This document shows, piece by piece, positions 8,371-21,700 of a stretch of 32,606 bases of DNA. Every line of letters begins with the position of its first letter. Within the stretch, counting starts at the first letter, position 1. The DNA is taken from contig JAIPAL010000023.1 of assembly GCA_021740085.1 (NCBI GenBank), forward strand, positions 1 through 32,606, read 5' to 3'. The notes beneath the pieces were generated by a model. The model saw only the letters and a program-made list of their open reading frames with translations. It was not told where the DNA came from and ran no database searches. Source of the stretch: Crocinitomicaceae bacterium. Lineage in GTDB: Bacteria > Bacteroidota > Bacteroidia > Flavobacteriales_D > Crocinitomicaceae. The translations under genes were made by a program, and so were the position numbers.

Positions 8371-8387
8371 TCTAATAAAATAATTAA

Positions 8388-8765
8388 ATGGACAAATTTG
8401 AAATTAAAATTGGCGCAATTCTTTTTACTTTAGCTATTATCTTTGGTGCATTTGGCGCTCATGCGTTGAAAGAATTGGTCAACGAAGAAGCGTTGAAAAC
8501 GTTTGAAGTTGCTGTACGCTATCAATTTTATCAAGCCTTAGGGTTTTTATTTTTGGGTCTAGGCAAAGAGAAATTTGGGTTTAATTTAAGAGCCATTTCT
8601 ATTGGAATGCTAATCGGCTTGTCTCTTTTTTGTGGTTCTATTTATGGGATTGCCTTAAAAGAAACACTCCCTTTTACTGTTTCTTTTTTAGGCCCAATTA
8701 CACCGATTGGAGGCGCCATTTTAATTTTTTCTTGGGCGGCCTTCATTACCAAAATTTATAAATAA
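8388..8765 (+). CDS. DUF423 family small inner-membrane protein
   Basis: A 125-residue protein with four predicted membrane helices. The family pattern is clear: GAIFGAFGAHAL-type sequence near the N-terminus (here IIFGAFGAHALK, about residues 18-29), then a cytosolic-looking stretch VAVRYQFYQALGFLFLG, then FCGSIYGIALK and PITPIGGAILIFSW at the end. This matches the E. coli YgdD and B. subtilis YwdK type. The function of the family is not known. The gene stands alone, divergent from the Fe-S unit, with its own -7 element 17 bases upstream. Confidence 0.9.
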   Translation: MDKFEIKIGAILFTLAIIFGAFGAHALKELVNEEALKTFEVAVRYQFYQALGFLFLGLGKEKFGFNLRAISIGMLIGLSLFCGSIYGIALKETLPFTVSFLGPITPIGGAILIFSWAAFITKIYK

Positions 8766-8766
8766 T

Positions 8767-8804
8767 TGTGTGAAATCGAGTGGCTTATTTCTTAGTGTCA
8801 CACA
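8767..8804 (+). terminator. weak terminator candidate after the DUF423 gene
   Basis: TGTGTGA at 8767-8773 pairs with TCACACA at 8798-8804 across a 24-base loop, followed by a U-rich run (TTTATTTCTTTTGTTT). The stem is short and the loop long, so this is only a candidate. Confidence 0.25.
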
Positions 8805-8886
8805 TTTATTTCTTTTGTTTAACTCAAATTTATCGCGACATGGTAATTTGAATAGGTTTTTTAGTGCTTTTTTGTGCTTAAATTCT

Positions 8887-8894
8887 TAACTTTG
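8887..8894 (+). promoter_or_regulatory. candidate -7 promoter element for sucA-sucB
   Basis: TAACTTTG fully matches TAnnTTTG and lies 26 bases before the sucA ATG, giving a leader of about 20 bases. A TTTTTTG run upstream (8868-8874) is only about 12 bases away, too close to serve as a normal -33 box. Confidence 0.5.
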
Positions 8895-8920
8895 TTGCTA
8901 TTAATTAGTGATAGAGTAGC

Positions 8921-11635
8921 ATGGATAAGGTCTCGTATTTGGGTAGTGCAGATATTAATGCAATTGAATTTTTATATAATCAGTATTGTTTAGATCCTGA
9001 AAGTGTTGACGAAGGCTGGAAAAAGTTTTTTGAAGGCTTCGAATTTGCTAAAACAGTTTATGATGCTGAGGGATCAATTCCTGAAAATTTCCAAAAGGAG
9101 TTTAAGGTTATTAATTTAATTAATGGCTATCGTACGCGAGGTCATTTATTCACAAAAACCAATCCTGTTCGCGAAAGAAGGCAGTACTCGCCTACATTAG
9201 CCATTGAAAATTTTGGCCTTAAAGAAACCGATTTATTGGAAAAGTTTCAAGCAGGAAATGATTTGGGCTTAGGAATCGCCACTTTAAAACAAATTATTAG
9301 TCACCTAGAATTGTCTTATTGCCTCTCTATTGGCTCCGAATTTATGTACATACGAACTCCAAGAAGACTAGAATGGCTTAAGTCAAAGTTGGAGGCGGTA
9401 AATAAACCAGTGTATTCGAAAGAACAAAAACTGGGTATTTTTAATAAATTAAATCAAGCAGCAAGTTTTGAGCATTTTTTAGGAAAGAAATTCGTGGGTC
9501 AAAAACGATTTTCAATTGAAGGGGGTGAAGCGCTGATTCCGGCATTGAATGCCTTGATTAATAAAGGCTCTGAATTAGGATTGGGTTATTTCGTTATGGG
9601 AATGGCGCATCGAGGACGCTTAAATACGCTCGCTAATATTTTTCAAAAAAGACCACAAGATATTTTTTCGGAATTCGAAGGAAAAGAGTTTGATTTTGAG
9701 TCAGCATTCGACGGAGATGTTAAGTATCACCAAGGATTTTCTTCAAAAATAACCCTATCAAATGGTAAGGAGATTGGCGTTACGCTAGCTCCAAATCCTT
9801 CTCATCTTGAAGCGGTAAGTACCGTTGTGGAAGGAATTGCAAGAGCAAAAATCGACCATTTATTTGAAGATGATTCAAAAGTTTGTTCTGTTCTAATTCA
9901 TGGTGATGCCGCAATTGCTGGCCAAGGAATTGTGTACGAAACTGTTCAGATGGCACAGTTAGATGGCTATAAAGTGGGTGGAACAATTCACATTGTTGTG
10001 AATAATCAAGTTGGTTTTACAACCAATTATCTTGATGGTCGTTCTTCAACGTATTGCACCGATGTAGCGAAAACCACTCGATGCCCTGTGTTTCATGTTA
10101 ATGGAGATGATGTTGAAGCGGTCGTTCAAGCAATTGAAATCGCAGTTGAATACAGACAGGAGTTTAAAAGAGACATCTTTATTGACTTATTATGTTACCG
10201 AAAATATGGCCATAATGAAGGAGATGAGCCGAAGTTTACGCAGCCATCTCTTTATAATCTTATTGCAAAACACCCTAATCCAAAAACGATTTACTTCAAT
10301 CAATTAGAGGCAGAAGGGATTATTAATGCAACGGAAGCCAAGGGATTGGAAGAGGAATATGTGTCTTTTTTAGAGTCGGAATACCTTGAGTCAAGAAAAA
10401 ATGAAAAGGCCCTTGTGTATGATTTTTTAAGTGAAGCTTGGGCAGGATTTCGCCACGGAACACCTCAGGATTTCGAAAAGTCACCCGACACGGGAGTTCC
10501 TATTGAAAAACTACAAGAGCTTGGGAAAAAAATATCCGTCCTTCCGGAAGGAAAAATGTATTTTAGGAAAATAGCAAAGATATTTGATGATAGATACAAC
10601 TCATTTGTTAACAATAAAGTAGATTGGGGATCGGCGGAAATGCTCGCTTATGCCTCGTTGTTAGTTGAAGGTCACCCAATACGAATTTCAGGTCAAGATG
10701 TGGAAAGAGGTACTTTTTCTCATCGACATGCCGTTGTTATAACGGAAGATACGGAGGAGGAAATAGTCCCTCTAAATTTGATAGAACCACATCAAGCACG
10801 TTTTTCTATTTATAACTCTCTTTTATCAGAATACGGCGTTTTGGGTTTTGAATACGGCTATTCTTTAGCAACGCCTAAAAGCCTAACTATTTGGGAAGCG
10901 CAATTTGGCGACTTTTTTAATGGCGCTCAAATTATGGTGGATCAATTCATCACTGCTGGTGAGGATAAATGGGCCACTCAAAGTGGACTTGTTTTATTAC
11001 TTCCTCATGGTTACGAAGGGCAAGGAGCAGAACACTCAAGTGGAAGAATGGAACGATTTCTACAACAGGCAGCAGACTTAAATATTCAAGTTGTAAATAC
11101 ATCTACTCCCGCGAATCATTTTCATATCTTAAGGAGACAGTTAAAAAGGGATTTTAGAAAGCCACTCGTTGTTTTCTCACCTAAATTATTGCTCCGCCAT
11201 CCAGAGGCAACCTCAACCATGGAACAAATGGCTCAAGGTTCTTTTCAAGAAGTGATTGACGATGTAGACGTGGTTAAAAAATCGGTGGACACGCTGGTGT
11301 TTTGCTCAGGTAAATTTTATTATGAGGCGAAAGCAAAAGCACGTGAATTAAATGTGAAAAACATGGCATTTGTCCGGGTTGAACAATTATATCCACTGCC
11401 TAAAAAGCAGCTGGATGATATGCTGGCAAAATATAAAGCGAAAAATGTTATTTGGGCCCAAGAAGAACCTGAAAATATGGGGGCATGGGCATTTATGGCC
11501 ATGAATTATAAGGAAGGAAATTTAATTGGAATTTGCAGGCCTGCATCTGCGGCATCTGCTGAAGGTTCGAAAAAATTACATGAAAAAAGATTAGAAAATT
11601 TATATAATCGCTTATTTTCATACGCTAAAATTTAA
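8921..11635 (+). CDS. sucA: 2-oxoglutarate dehydrogenase E1 component
   Basis: The thiamine-diphosphate-dependent decarboxylase (E1) of the 2-oxoglutarate dehydrogenase complex, which with E2 and E3 converts 2-oxoglutarate to succinyl-CoA in the TCA cycle. The length, 904 residues, is normal. The N-terminal E2-binding segment is present ([20 protein letters not shown]). Active-site and cofactor motifs follow: [14 protein letters not shown] with His230, GDAAIAGQG with Asp329, and [12 protein letters not shown] with His431. The C-terminal transketolase-like half contains [18 protein letters not shown]. The ATG has its own upstream promoter element, and sucB follows after 19 bases. No E3 (lpd) gene lies in the window. 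Confidence 0.97.
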   Translation: MDKVSYLGSADINAIEFLYNQYCLDPESVDEGWKKFFEGFEFAKTVYDAEGSIPENFQKEFKVINLINGYRTRGHLFTKTNPVRERRQYSPTLAIENFGLKETDLLEKFQAGNDLGLGIATLKQIISHLELSYCLSIGSEFMYIRTPRRLEWLKSKLEAVNKPVYSKEQKLGIFNKLNQAASFEHFLGKKFVGQKRFSIEGGEALIPALNALINKGSELGLGYFVMGMAHRGRLNTLANIFQKRPQDIFSEFEGKEFDFESAFDGDVKYHQGFSSKITLSNGKEIGVTLAPNPSHLEAVSTVVEGIARAKIDHLFEDDSKVCSVLIHGDAAIAGQGIVYETVQMAQLDGYKVGGTIHIVVNNQVGFTTNYLDGRSSTYCTDVAKTTRCPVFHVNGDDVEAVVQAIEIAVEYRQEFKRDIFIDLLCYRKYGHNEGDEPKFTQPSLYNLIAKHPNPKTIYFNQLEAEGIINATEAKGLEEEYVSFLESEYLESRKNEKALVYDFLSEAWAGFRHGTPQDFEKSPDTGVPIEKLQELGKKISVLPEGKMYFRKIAKIFDDRYNSFVNNKVDWGSAEMLAYASLLVEGHPIRISGQDVERGTFSHRHAVVITEDTEEEIVPLNLIEPHQARFSIYNSLLSEYGVLGFEYGYSLATPKSLTIWEAQFGDFFNGAQIMVDQFITAGEDKWATQSGLVLLLPHGYEGQGAEHSSGRMERFLQQAADLNIQVVNTSTPANHFHILRRQLKRDFRKPLVVFSPKLLLRHPEATSTMEQMAQGSFQEVIDDVDVVKKSVDTLVFCSGKFYYEAKAKARELNVKNMAFVRVEQLYPLPKKQLDDMLAKYKAKNVIWAQEEPENMGAWAFMAMNYKEGNLIGICRPASAASAEGSKKLHEKRLENLYNRLFSYAKI

Positions 11636-11654
11636 CTATACTAAAGAAATATCC

Positions 11655-12908
11655 ATGGCAAAATTAGAAATGAAAGTTCCTTCACCAGGTGAATCAATCT
11701 CCGAAGTTGAAATTGCAGCTTGGTTGGTTGCTGATGGTGATTACGTAGTCAAAGATCAAGCAATTGCGGAGGTTGACTCTGATAAAGCAACCTTGGAATT
11801 GCCCGCTGAGGAGTCTGGAACTATTACCTTAATGGCTGCCGAAGGTGATGTAGTAAAGGTGGGACAAGTTGTTTGTTTAATTGATACATCCGCTGCTAAA
11901 CCAGCAGGAATTACAACTCCCGAAAAAGAAATTGAAAGCCCGAAAAGTGCTGCAAATGTTGTTCCCCAACCTTCCCCTAATCCCGATCCAATTATTAAAG
12001 CGGATACTTATGCTGCTGGTGCAGCTTCACCTGCGGCCTCTAAAATAATGGCCGAAAATAAGGTGTTGCCTAGTCAAGTGGTTGCATCAGGAAAAGATGG
12101 TCGAATCACCAAACAGGATGTTAATAATGCCATTGCAAAAGGATTTGATAATGCATCAATCTCTGTTTGGGGAGGATCAAGAGAAATAAGAAGAGAAAAA
12201 ATGTCAATGCTGCGAAGAAAAATTGCAGAACGTTTGGTAATGGTTAAGAATGAAACGGCCATGCTTACAACTTTTAATGAGGTTGATATGAAACCAATCA
12301 TGGATCTAAGGGCCAAGTATAAGGATGCATTTGCCAAAAAACACGAGGTTAATCTCGGCTTCATGTCGTTTTTTACGAAAGCTGTAACCGAAGCATTAAA
12401 TATTTATCCTGCAGTAAATGGGCAAATTCAGAATGGCGAAATAATTTATCATCAATATGCAGATATTGGTGTAGCCGTATCCTCGCCAAAAGGTCTAATG
12501 GTTCCTATACTTAGAAATGCAGAGCAAATGTCATTGGCAGAAATTGAGCGTGAAATTAAACGATTGGCTATTAAAGCGCGAGACGGTAAGATTACACCAG
12601 ATGAAATGACTGGCGGTACTTTTACCATTACAAATGGTGGGGTTTTTGGCTCAATGCTTTCCACGCCAATTATTAATCCACCTCAAGCTGCTATTTTAGG
12701 AATGCACAATATCGTAGATAGACCGGTTGCAATTAATGGTAAAGTTGAAATTAGACCGATTATGTATGTCGCGCTATCATATGATCACAGAATTATTGAC
12801 GGAAAAGAATCGGTTGGTTTTCTTGTGAAAGTAAAAGAAATGCTGGAAAATCCAGAACGCATCCTTTTTGGAGCGAAAGATGTTCATCAAGTTCTTTTGG
12901 ATTTGTAA
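11655..12908 (+). CDS. sucB: dihydrolipoyllysine-residue succinyltransferase (2-OGDH E2)
   Basis: The E2 core of the 2-oxoglutarate dehydrogenase complex, transferring succinyl groups from lipoyl-lysine to CoA. A single lipoyl domain occupies about residues 2-77, with the lipoylated Lys44 in [12 protein letters not shown]. An Ala/Pro-rich linker leads to the E1/E3-binding domain (about 124-165, containing [16 protein letters not shown] and GRITKQDV). The catalytic domain ends with SYDHRIIDG, giving His378 and Asp382 of the HxxxD motif. The length (417) is standard. The position directly behind sucA supports E2 of 2-OGDH rather than of another 2-oxoacid complex. Confidence 0.96.
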   Translation: MAKLEMKVPSPGESISEVEIAAWLVADGDYVVKDQAIAEVDSDKATLELPAEESGTITLMAAEGDVVKVGQVVCLIDTSAAKPAGITTPEKEIESPKSAANVVPQPSPNPDPIIKADTYAAGAASPAASKIMAENKVLPSQVVASGKDGRITKQDVNNAIAKGFDNASISVWGGSREIRREKMSMLRRKIAERLVMVKNETAMLTTFNEVDMKPIMDLRAKYKDAFAKKHEVNLGFMSFFTKAVTEALNIYPAVNGQIQNGEIIYHQYADIGVAVSSPKGLMVPILRNAEQMSLAEIEREIKRLAIKARDGKITPDEMTGGTFTITNGGVFGSMLSTPIINPPQAAILGMHNIVDRPVAINGKVEIRPIMYVALSYDHRIIDGKESVGFLVKVKEMLENPERILFGAKDVHQVLLDL

Positions 12909-12949
12909 TAGTGACTCTTAAGAGCTAACTATTAACTAATTATATATTA

Positions 12950-15214
12950 ATGGATAAAATCAGAAAACAAGACGCGCTTGATTATCACTCATCAGGTCGT
13001 CCTGGAAAGATAGAAGTTGTACCGACAAAACCGTATGCCTCCCAACGAGACCTTGCCTTGGCATATTCTCCAGGTGTGGCTGAACCTTGTCTTAAAATTG
13101 CTGAAAATCCAGACGATGTGTATAAATACACGAGTAAATCTAATCTGGTGGCTGTTATAACGAATGGCACCGCGGTTCTTGGCTTAGGTGATATCGGCCC
13201 TTCTGCTGCCAAACCAGTTATGGAAGGCAAAGGATTATTGTTTAAAATTTTCGCAGATATTGATGTTTTTGATATTGAAATAGATGCAAATGACCCTGAG
13301 CTATTTATTCAAACGGTAAAAGCAATTGCTCCTACTTTTGGAGGGATCAATCTGGAGGATATCAAGGCTCCTGAAGCTTTTGAAATTGAACGTCGACTTA
13401 AAGAAGAGTTGGATATTCCAATAATGCACGATGATCAACATGGAACAGCAATTATCTCTTCTGCTGCATTATTGAATGCATTAGAATTAGCAGGGAAGAA
13501 AATTCATAAGGTGAAGGTTTTAATATCTGGAGCCGGGGCTGCTGCCATATCTTGTGCCAATTTATACGTATCTCTTGGAGTACAGTTGGAAAATATATTT
13601 ATGTATGATTCCAAAGGCTTACTTTCCCTTGAAAGAACGGATTTGGACCAAATGAAGACGGTTTTTGCAACACACAAGTCAGATATTCCTTTTGATAAAG
13701 GATTTAAAAACATGGATGTGTTTTTAGGGTTGTCTAAAGGGGGGGTGGTTAGCAAAGAAATGATTAAAATGATGGCTAAGGACCCGATCGTTTTTGCATT
13801 AGCTAATCCAGAACCGGAAATTTCTTACAAAGATGCTACCTCAGTTAGAAAAGATATTATTTTGGCAACGGGTAGGTCGGATCATCCGAATCAAGTTAAT
13901 AATGTATTGGGATTCCCTTATATTTTTCGTGGTGCCCTGGATGTTAGGGCAACTACTATTAACGAAGAAATGAAACTCGCTGCAGTCAAAGCAATCGCTT
14001 CCTTGGCCAAAGAAACAATTCCCGAAGAGGTTATTGAAGCATATGGTGAGAAAAATATTTCATTTGGTAGGGATCAAATTATTCCTAAACCACTAGATCC
14101 AAGATTAATTTATTATGTAGCTCCTGCAGTAGCTAAGGCTGCCATGGATTCAGGTGTCGCAAAAAATCCAATTTTAGACTGGGGTGTTTATGAAACTCAA
14201 CTAAAAAATCGCTTAGGTCTTGATAATAAGTTAGTAAGAGATATCACTTCCAAAGCACAAAGCAATCCGAAAACAGTTGTTTTTACAGAAGCGGATAATG
14301 TAAAAATTCTTAAAGCTGCTCAAATTGCATTTGAAGATGGGGTAGCACTTCCAATATTACTAGGTAATAGAGTATTGATTCAATCTTTAATAAATGAATA
14401 CGCTATTGAATTACCAGATGTAACTATAATTGACCCGAAGGATGAAATGGAGAATGAACGTCGAAATACTTTTGGCAAAGCTTTCTTTAATAAAAGAAAA
14501 AGGCGCGGAATTATGGAGTTTGAAGCCATTCAATTAATGCGAGAAAGAAATCATTTTGGCGCTATGATGGTGGAAAGTGGATACGCTGACGCGATGATTA
14601 CGGGACTCACAAGAAGCTATCGCTCATTATTGAAACCTCTTTTGCAAATCATCGATCTTGAAAAGGATGTTAATAGAGTGGCGGGAATGTATATTTTGAA
14701 TTCAAAACGGGGACCTTTGTTTTTAGCGGATACAACGGTTAATCTTAACCCAAATGCTGAACAAATTGCGGAGATTACGCTTAATGTTGCGAAAACAATT
14801 CGTAAACTTAAAGTAATACCAAAGATTGCCTTATTGAGTTATTCGAATTTTGGCTCTTCACCTGGTGATGACGCTGAAAAAATGGGTCGAGCGGTTAAAT
14901 TATTGCATAAAAGTCATCCTAACTTGATTGTTGATGGTGAAATGCAAGCCAATTTCGCCTTAAATGCGGAACTGATGAATGAAAAATTTGCCTTTTCGAC
15001 CTTGGTAAATAAAGAAGTAAACACCTTGATTTTTCCTAATTTGTCCGCAGGTAATATTGCCTATAAATTGCTACAGCAAATGACAGAAGGCGATGCCATT
15101 GGGCCAATATTAATCGGATTTAAAAAATCAATACACGTCGTTCAATTAGGTTCTACCGTTAGAGAAATCGTTAATATGGTGAAAATCGCGGTTATAGACG
15201 CTCAAAATAAATAA
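12950..15214 (+). CDS. maeB: NADP-dependent malic enzyme with phosphotransacetylase-like C-terminal domain (MaeB type)
   Basis: Oxidatively decarboxylates malate to pyruvate with NADP reduction. The N-terminal malic enzyme part (about residues 15-400) contains [41 protein letters not shown] and the nucleotide-binding [12 protein letters not shown]. From about residue 430 a second domain resembles phosphate acetyltransferase ([36 protein letters not shown]). In MaeB enzymes this domain is usually thought not to catalyse acetyl transfer but to sense acetyl-CoA. Length 754 fits. The gene follows sucB after 41 bases, linking TCA flux with pyruvate and NADPH supply, and ends one base before ruvA. 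Confidence 0.95.
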   Translation: MDKIRKQDALDYHSSGRPGKIEVVPTKPYASQRDLALAYSPGVAEPCLKIAENPDDVYKYTSKSNLVAVITNGTAVLGLGDIGPSAAKPVMEGKGLLFKIFADIDVFDIEIDANDPELFIQTVKAIAPTFGGINLEDIKAPEAFEIERRLKEELDIPIMHDDQHGTAIISSAALLNALELAGKKIHKVKVLISGAGAAAISCANLYVSLGVQLENIFMYDSKGLLSLERTDLDQMKTVFATHKSDIPFDKGFKNMDVFLGLSKGGVVSKEMIKMMAKDPIVFALANPEPEISYKDATSVRKDIILATGRSDHPNQVNNVLGFPYIFRGALDVRATTINEEMKLAAVKAIASLAKETIPEEVIEAYGEKNISFGRDQIIPKPLDPRLIYYVAPAVAKAAMDSGVAKNPILDWGVYETQLKNRLGLDNKLVRDITSKAQSNPKTVVFTEADNVKILKAAQIAFEDGVALPILLGNRVLIQSLINEYAIELPDVTIIDPKDEMENERRNTFGKAFFNKRKRRGIMEFEAIQLMRERNHFGAMMVESGYADAMITGLTRSYRSLLKPLLQIIDLEKDVNRVAGMYILNSKRGPLFLADTTVNLNPNAEQIAEITLNVAKTIRKLKVIPKIALLSYSNFGSSPGDDAEKMGRAVKLLHKSHPNLIVDGEMQANFALNAELMNEKFAFSTLVNKEVNTLIFPNLSAGNIAYKLLQQMTEGDAIGPILIGFKKSIHVVQLGSTVREIVNMVKIAVIDAQNK

Positions 15215-15215
15215 G

Positions 15216-15791
15216 ATGATAGCGCAATTAAATGGAAAATTAATAGAAAAAAATCCAACCGAATTGGTAATTGATTGTGGTGGTGTTGGCTACGATGTGA
15301 AAATATCATTGAACACTTATACAACTATTGGCACTTCGGAAGCAATTCGAGTATTTACTAAACTGATTGTTAGAGAAGATGCCCAAATTCTTTATGGATT
15401 TGCCACGAAGGAGGAAAGGGAAATGTTCAATTATTTAATAAGTGTTTCTGGAATTGGTCCAAACATAGCAATGGTGATGCTCTCATCCATGGTGCCCGAA
15501 GAGATAGCCTATGCCATTCAAACGGAAGATGTTGTGACGATTCAAGGGATTAAAGGAATTGGCGCCAAAACGGCACAAAGAGTAATACTTGACCTGAAAG
15601 GAAAAGTAATGAAAATTGCGGGAGGAATTGAAAATTCAGGAGCTTCAAACAATACGAATCGATTTGATGCGTTAACTGCCCTCGTTTCTTTAGGCTTTGA
15701 TAAAAAAGCGGCTGAAAAGGCAATTGATAAAGTCGATTCGGGTGACTTGGCTGTTGAAATATTAATTAAAGAGGCATTAAAAGTATTGTGA
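15216..15791 (+). CDS. ruvA: Holliday junction branch migration protein RuvA
   Basis: The junction-binding subunit of the RuvABC resolvasome. The N-terminal OB-fold begins MIAQLNGKLIEK, as in most RuvA proteins. Two helix-hairpin-helix motifs follow: FNYLISVSGIGPNIAMVMLS (residues 71-90) and IQGIKGIGAKTAQRVILDLK (about 109-128). The C-terminal domain (ALVSLGFDKKAAEKAI) would contact RuvB. Length 191 is normal. Only one base separates it from maeB and one base from the proposed sprA start, so it is deeply embedded in the operon. ruvB is not in the window. Confidence 0.96.
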   Translation: MIAQLNGKLIEKNPTELVIDCGGVGYDVKISLNTYTTIGTSEAIRVFTKLIVREDAQILYGFATKEEREMFNYLISVSGIGPNIAMVMLSSMVPEEIAYAIQTEDVVTIQGIKGIGAKTAQRVILDLKGKVMKIAGGIENSGASNNTNRFDALTALVSLGFDKKAAEKAIDKVDSGDLAVEILIKEALKVL

Positions 15792-15792
15792 T

Positions 15793-18700
15793 TTGAATAG
15801 AACGTTTACACTAAGATTTTTATGTGTGCGAGGCTTTGCTTTTGCAGGGCTTCTTACTATTTTGTCTATTTTAGTCAACGGAACAAACGCGTATTCTCAA
15901 AATGGGCCAACGCTTCCATTCCCAATATTTAATCCCTTAAATCCTAGTCAAAATGGCACACAAAGTTTTGATTTAGGGAATCCAAGCTCATTAAATCAAA
16001 CGATGGTTTACGATCCTTCTACTGGGACGTATGTTTTTACAGAAACATTAGGGAATGGCTTAAATTTTAAAAATCCTTCCATGATGACCTTGGAGGAATA
16101 CCTAAATTATAAAAACAAAAAAGCCATCGATCAAAATTGGCAGGAAATTATCGAAGAGGAATCGGTCGTTGGGAGGTCATTTGAATTGCCAATTAAAATC
16201 GGAAGCAAAGCTTTTGAGAATTTTTTCGGTTCCGATGAAATAGTGATTCGTCCTCAAGGAAATGTAGAGGTGCAGTTTGGAATTAATTCGTCACGCTACG
16301 ATAACCCCATCTTGCCAATGAGGCAGCGAAAAATCACTCGATTTGATTTTCAACAAAACATCAACATGGATATTGTTGGACAAATAGGTACAAAATTGAA
16401 AATAGGAGCTAAATACAGCACTCAGGCGTCTTTCGATTTTGAAAATATATCAAAAATAGAGCATACAGGGGACGAAGACCAGATTCTTCAAAAAATTGCC
16501 TTGGGTATGGTTTCCCTTGACTTGCCCACTAGTTTAATTCAAGGTTCACAAACACTTTTTGGTGCTAAAACTCAATTAAAGTTTGGCCGCGCAACGATTG
16601 ATTTAATAGCGGCTTCTTCGAAAGGAAAAAGACAAGAAATTAACATTACTGGAAAATCTCAAGTTCAAAAATTCGAGCTTAGTGCAGATAATTATGAAGC
16701 GAATCGTCATTATTTCTTGAATCTATTTCACCAACAAAATTACGATAATGCCATGTCAACATTACCGGTGGTAAACTCAACAAGGTATATTACCCGAATT
16801 GAGGTATGGATTACTAATAGAACAAACAATACCGAAAACACAAGAAATATAATAGCATTTGCGGATTTAGGTGAGGGACTCGTTACCAATTGTCAAGGTA
16901 CACCAGGTGGAAATCAAGCCAATTATGATCCGGACAATAGAGCAAATGCTTTATATGATTGGGCAGCTAATCAACCCTTAGTTCGTGGCTTTGCGAATGC
17001 AGTTAGTGCGCTTAGTGCACAGGTTACGGCACCTGGCCCTTTTCAACAAGCTATCGATTACGAAAAAGTCGAAAATGCAAGAAAATTAACCGAACAGGAA
17101 TATTCTTACAACGCGCTCTTGGGGTATATTTCATTGAATAACCCGCTTAATAATGATGAGGTGCTCGCTGTTGCCTACGAATATACGTACCGAGGAGAAA
17201 CGTATCACGTAGGTGAATTTTCTACCGATGGCGCAAACGGACAACAATCCTTAATTTTAAAGTTAATCAAACCAACAATCACTAATCCAAGAAATAAAAT
17301 TTGGGATTTGATGATGAAAAATGTCTATTCCGTTGGTGCATTTCAGGTAGATCAGTTAGGTTTTAGAGTTGATATTTTATACAATAATCCGGAAACATCT
17401 GTTCTATTGCCGATTTTCCCAATGAGTGGGGTGGATGATAAGCAGTTGGTTACTTTATTGGATATGGATAAAATCAATCAAAATAATCAACCTTTTTCGG
17501 ATGGTGTTTTTGATTTTGTTCCTTTTAATATGGTGAACAATAAAGCCGATAATGGGGGTACAATTAATCGGAAAAACGGTCGAATTTTCTTTTCTACGAT
17601 TGAACCATTTGGTAAAACATTGGCGAAGAAGTTATCCGATGTTGGAATTCCTCAACTTACAATTGATAAGGTTTCATTTTATGAACTGTATGATTCAACA
17701 AAGACAGCAGCGCAACAGATACCGAGTAAAAACCGCTTTCTATTTAAAGGGGAATACCAATCATCTGTTAGTTCCGACATTCCACTTAATGCCTTAAATG
17801 TACCTCAAGGAGCGGTTTCAGTTACTGCCGGGGGGATTAAACTTACCGAAGGAACAGATTATACGGTTGATTATAACCTAGGAAGAGTTAAAATATTAAA
17901 CACGGGTATTTTGGAATCAAATACACCAATCAAAATTTCAATAGAAAGTAATTCGGTTTTTGGTTTTCAAGCGCGCTCGATGTTTGGTGGACACTACCAA
18001 TATCGATTTAGTGATAAGTTTAAGATCGGTGGAACTTGGGTGAGAATGACCGAAAGACCGGTAACTCAAAAAGTGGATTTTGGTTCTGAACCGTTTAAAA
18101 ATAATGTTATTGGTGCCGATTTCGCGTTGCGAACCAATGTGCCTTTTCTTACAAAATTGGTAGATTTATTACCGGTTATTTCGACAACTCAAATGTCTAC
18201 GTTTTCATTGACAGGTGAGGTGGCTCACTTGATTCCAGGTCAACCAAGGGCAATTAATAAAGAGGGAACATCTTATATTGACGATTTTGAAGCAAGTCAA
18301 AGTGCCATTGACTTAAAATCAATTACTGCTTGGCGATTGGCTTCTATTCCTCAAGGGCAACCTGATCTTTTCCCAGAAGCTTATGTGAAAGATTTATCTG
18401 CTGGATTTAAGCGTTCTAAAATAGCCTGGTACCTTATTGATCCTTTATTTTATCAAAGCAACACCTTGACCCCAGATCATATCAAGCAGGACGCCTCAAT
18501 GTTGGCGGATAGTCGAATGCGTTTGGTGAACCAAAAAGACATCTTTCCCAACCTCCAGCAGCAATATGGCTCCATTCCAAATATTTCTGTAATGGAATTG
18601 TCTTATTATCCGTCGGAAAGAGGGATGCATAATTATGACACTACAAATACGGTGAATGTTGATGGTTCATTTACGAATCCAGAGAATCGTTGGGGTGGTA

Positions 18701-21700
18701 TAATGAGGTCCTTAACTACGAATGATTTCGAACAAACGAACATTGAATTTATTCAGTTTTGGGTGCTTGACCCTTTTAATGAAGATGCTGAAAATGTAAA
18801 TCCAAACACGATGCACTCGGGTGGAGATCTATATTTTAACCTCGGAAATATTTCTGAAGATATTTTACCTGATTCAAGAAAAAGCTTTGAAAATGGATTG
18901 CCGCCTTTAGCAACCTCAATTGTAGACAATATTGATACAACGGTATGGTCTAGAATTTCAACCCAACAAGTAGTAGTAAATGCTTTTGATACGGATCCTG
19001 AATCACGAAAAAACCAAGATGTTGGTATTGACGGTTGGAACAACGATAAAGAAAGGTTAGCTTTTACCAATTATGTACAATGGGTTCAAAATAATGCTGT
19101 GCTTGATCCGGTGGTAAAAGCCCGCATGATTGCAGATCCTTCTAACGATGATTATAATTATTACTTAGATGATAATTATGATAATGAAAGCGCAACGATT
19201 TTAAAAAGGTACAAAAAATATAACGGTATGGAGGGGAACTCTCCAACAACGGAAATGTCGGATACTGCTAATGCAGATGGGTATCCTACGCAAGGAAGCA
19301 ATATGCCGGATTTAGAAGATATCAATCAGGATAATAATTTATCAGAATCAGAAAGTTATTTTCAATATAAAATGAGCCTCCGTCCAAATGATATGGCCGT
19401 AGGTAAAAATTACATAACAAATGTTCAAGTTTATCAAAACGGAAACAAAACAGAGTATTGGTATCAGGTTAAAATTCCATTACGTGATTTTGAAAAAAAG
19501 GTAAATGGCATCCAAGATTTTAGGTCTATTCGTTTCATGAGGATGTACCTGAAAGGCTTTGATGAAGAGGTGCAACTTCGTTTTGCAAAGTTAGAATTGA
19601 TCCGTGGCGAATGGAGACGCTATTATAATGATTTGACCCAGCCAGGAATTAGCATTCAACAAGATCCCAATCTAACTTCTTTCAATATTGCGGCAGTAAA
19701 TGTTGAAGAAAATGATCAACGAACACCAATTAAATATGAGGTTCCACCCGGAATAACTAGGGAAATAGATCCATCTCAAACGTATCAAAGACAATTAAAT
19801 GAACAATCACTTGTTCTTGAAGTCTGTAACTTGCAAGATGGTGATTCACGTGCGGCCTATAAAAATGTCCAGTTTGATGTAAGGACTTACAAAAAGTTAA
19901 AAATGTTTGTTCATGCCGAAGAAGTAAATCCTTTGCTTCCTCTTAATAATGCTGATTTGACATTGTTTGTTAGATTAGGAACCGATTTTGTGGAAAATTA
20001 TTACGAATATGAACTTCCAATGGATGTAACTCAATGGGGCTCATCTTCACCAGAATCAATTTGGCCTGAAGCGAATAATGTTGAAATTGTATTTGATGAT
20101 TTGTTAAACTTAAAAAAAGATAGAAACACTAAAATTGAACAAGCAGCTGCTGGGATTTCCTACTTATTGGAGTATTCAATTGTTGACCCAGCGAATCCCG
20201 ATAGGAAAATTAAAATAAAGGGCAGTCCCAATCTTCAGGCTGTAAAGACAATAATGGTTGGGGTGCGTAATCCTTTACAAGCCGATCCATCTAATAATTG
20301 GACCGATGATGGTCAAGCAGATTGTGCTATTGTTTGGATAAATGAATTAAGGTTAACAGACTTTGTGAGTGAAGGAGGTTCTGCAGCAGTGGGACAAATG
20401 CAGCTACAATTGGCAGATTTTGCCAGCGTATCTGCTTCAGGAAATTATTCAGGAATAAATTGGGGGAGTGTCGAAAGTCGTGTCCAAGAACGTCAGCGTA
20501 ACGAGAAAATTGGTGTCGATATGAATGCCAACATTCAATTAGGTCAATTCTTTGGTAAACAAACACGAATATCCTTACCTTTCTTCTATGGTTATTCTTT
20601 AGGGATAATTAACCCTGAATATGACCCTTTTAATCCTGACATCAAACTATCAGATTACGACCCAACAACGAGAAAAGAACGTGCTAAAATGGGACAAGAT
20701 TTTACAGAAAGAAAGTCCTATAATTTCACGAATGTTCGAAAAGAGTCGAAAGCAGGTGCGAAACCGCATTTTTATCGTATTTCTAATTGGTCTGCAAGCT
20801 ATGCTTTTTCAGAAAACTTAAAAAGAGATTTTAACATAAATTACGATAAAACAAAAACCTGGACGGGTGCATTAAATTATAATTACACCTTTACTAGTAA
20901 AGCATATGAACCGTTCAAAAAATGGAAGCCGGTTCAAAAATCTAAATGGTTACAAATAATAAAAGAAACCAATATTTACTTAATGCCTAAAAACATTTCG
21001 TTTACGAATGATTATTCAAGACTATACAATGAAAGGCAAGTGCGAAATAATCTTGTTCCGAATTATGAATTTGACCCTATTTTCTTGAAACGTTTTGATT
21101 GGAACCGAAACTATAATATAGGCTATGATCTCACTAAAAATTTAAAAGCAAGCTTCACCGCCACTAATAAAGCAATGTTTGAGGAAGGAAACAGTCGGGT
21201 AGACCGAAGGGTAGATCCTACAGGGTTCCAAGAGTTTAAAGATACCATTCGTTCGCAGATGTCAACATTTGGTAAAACAATGGATTATGGACACACTTAT
21301 AGTTTGAGTTATGCCCTTCCATTGGATAAATTCCCATTGACGGATTGGCTAACAGCCAATGCAAAATATTCAGGAACGTATAACTGGCAAAGAGCTCCAC
21401 TTGGCCAAACTAGTTTTGGAAATACCATTCAAAATAATCGTTCGGTCAACATGACATCACAGGCTAATTTTGTAACGCTTTACAACAAAATACCCTACTT
21501 TAAACGAGTATTGTCAGATGGAAGAAATTCCCGAGGTGCCATTAATCCTAAGGATGCAAATGGTTCTGGAAATGTAAAGCCGGGAGACGCTAAGGTGAAG
21601 GAAGAAGAAGAACTAAAACCGCCTAAGCCTTTGGAAGAGATGACCAAGAAAGAGCGCCGTAAATTTGAACGGTTGAAGCGACAATTTGAACGTAAAAAGC

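Noticed and set aside
12074..12664. Minus-strand open frames inside sucB
   Set aside because: Shadows of a strongly conserved gene, without family features of their own.
12915..12924. Palindrome CTCTTAAGAG between sucB and maeB
   Set aside because: Ten bases without a loop or T-tract; too short to call a terminator or operator.
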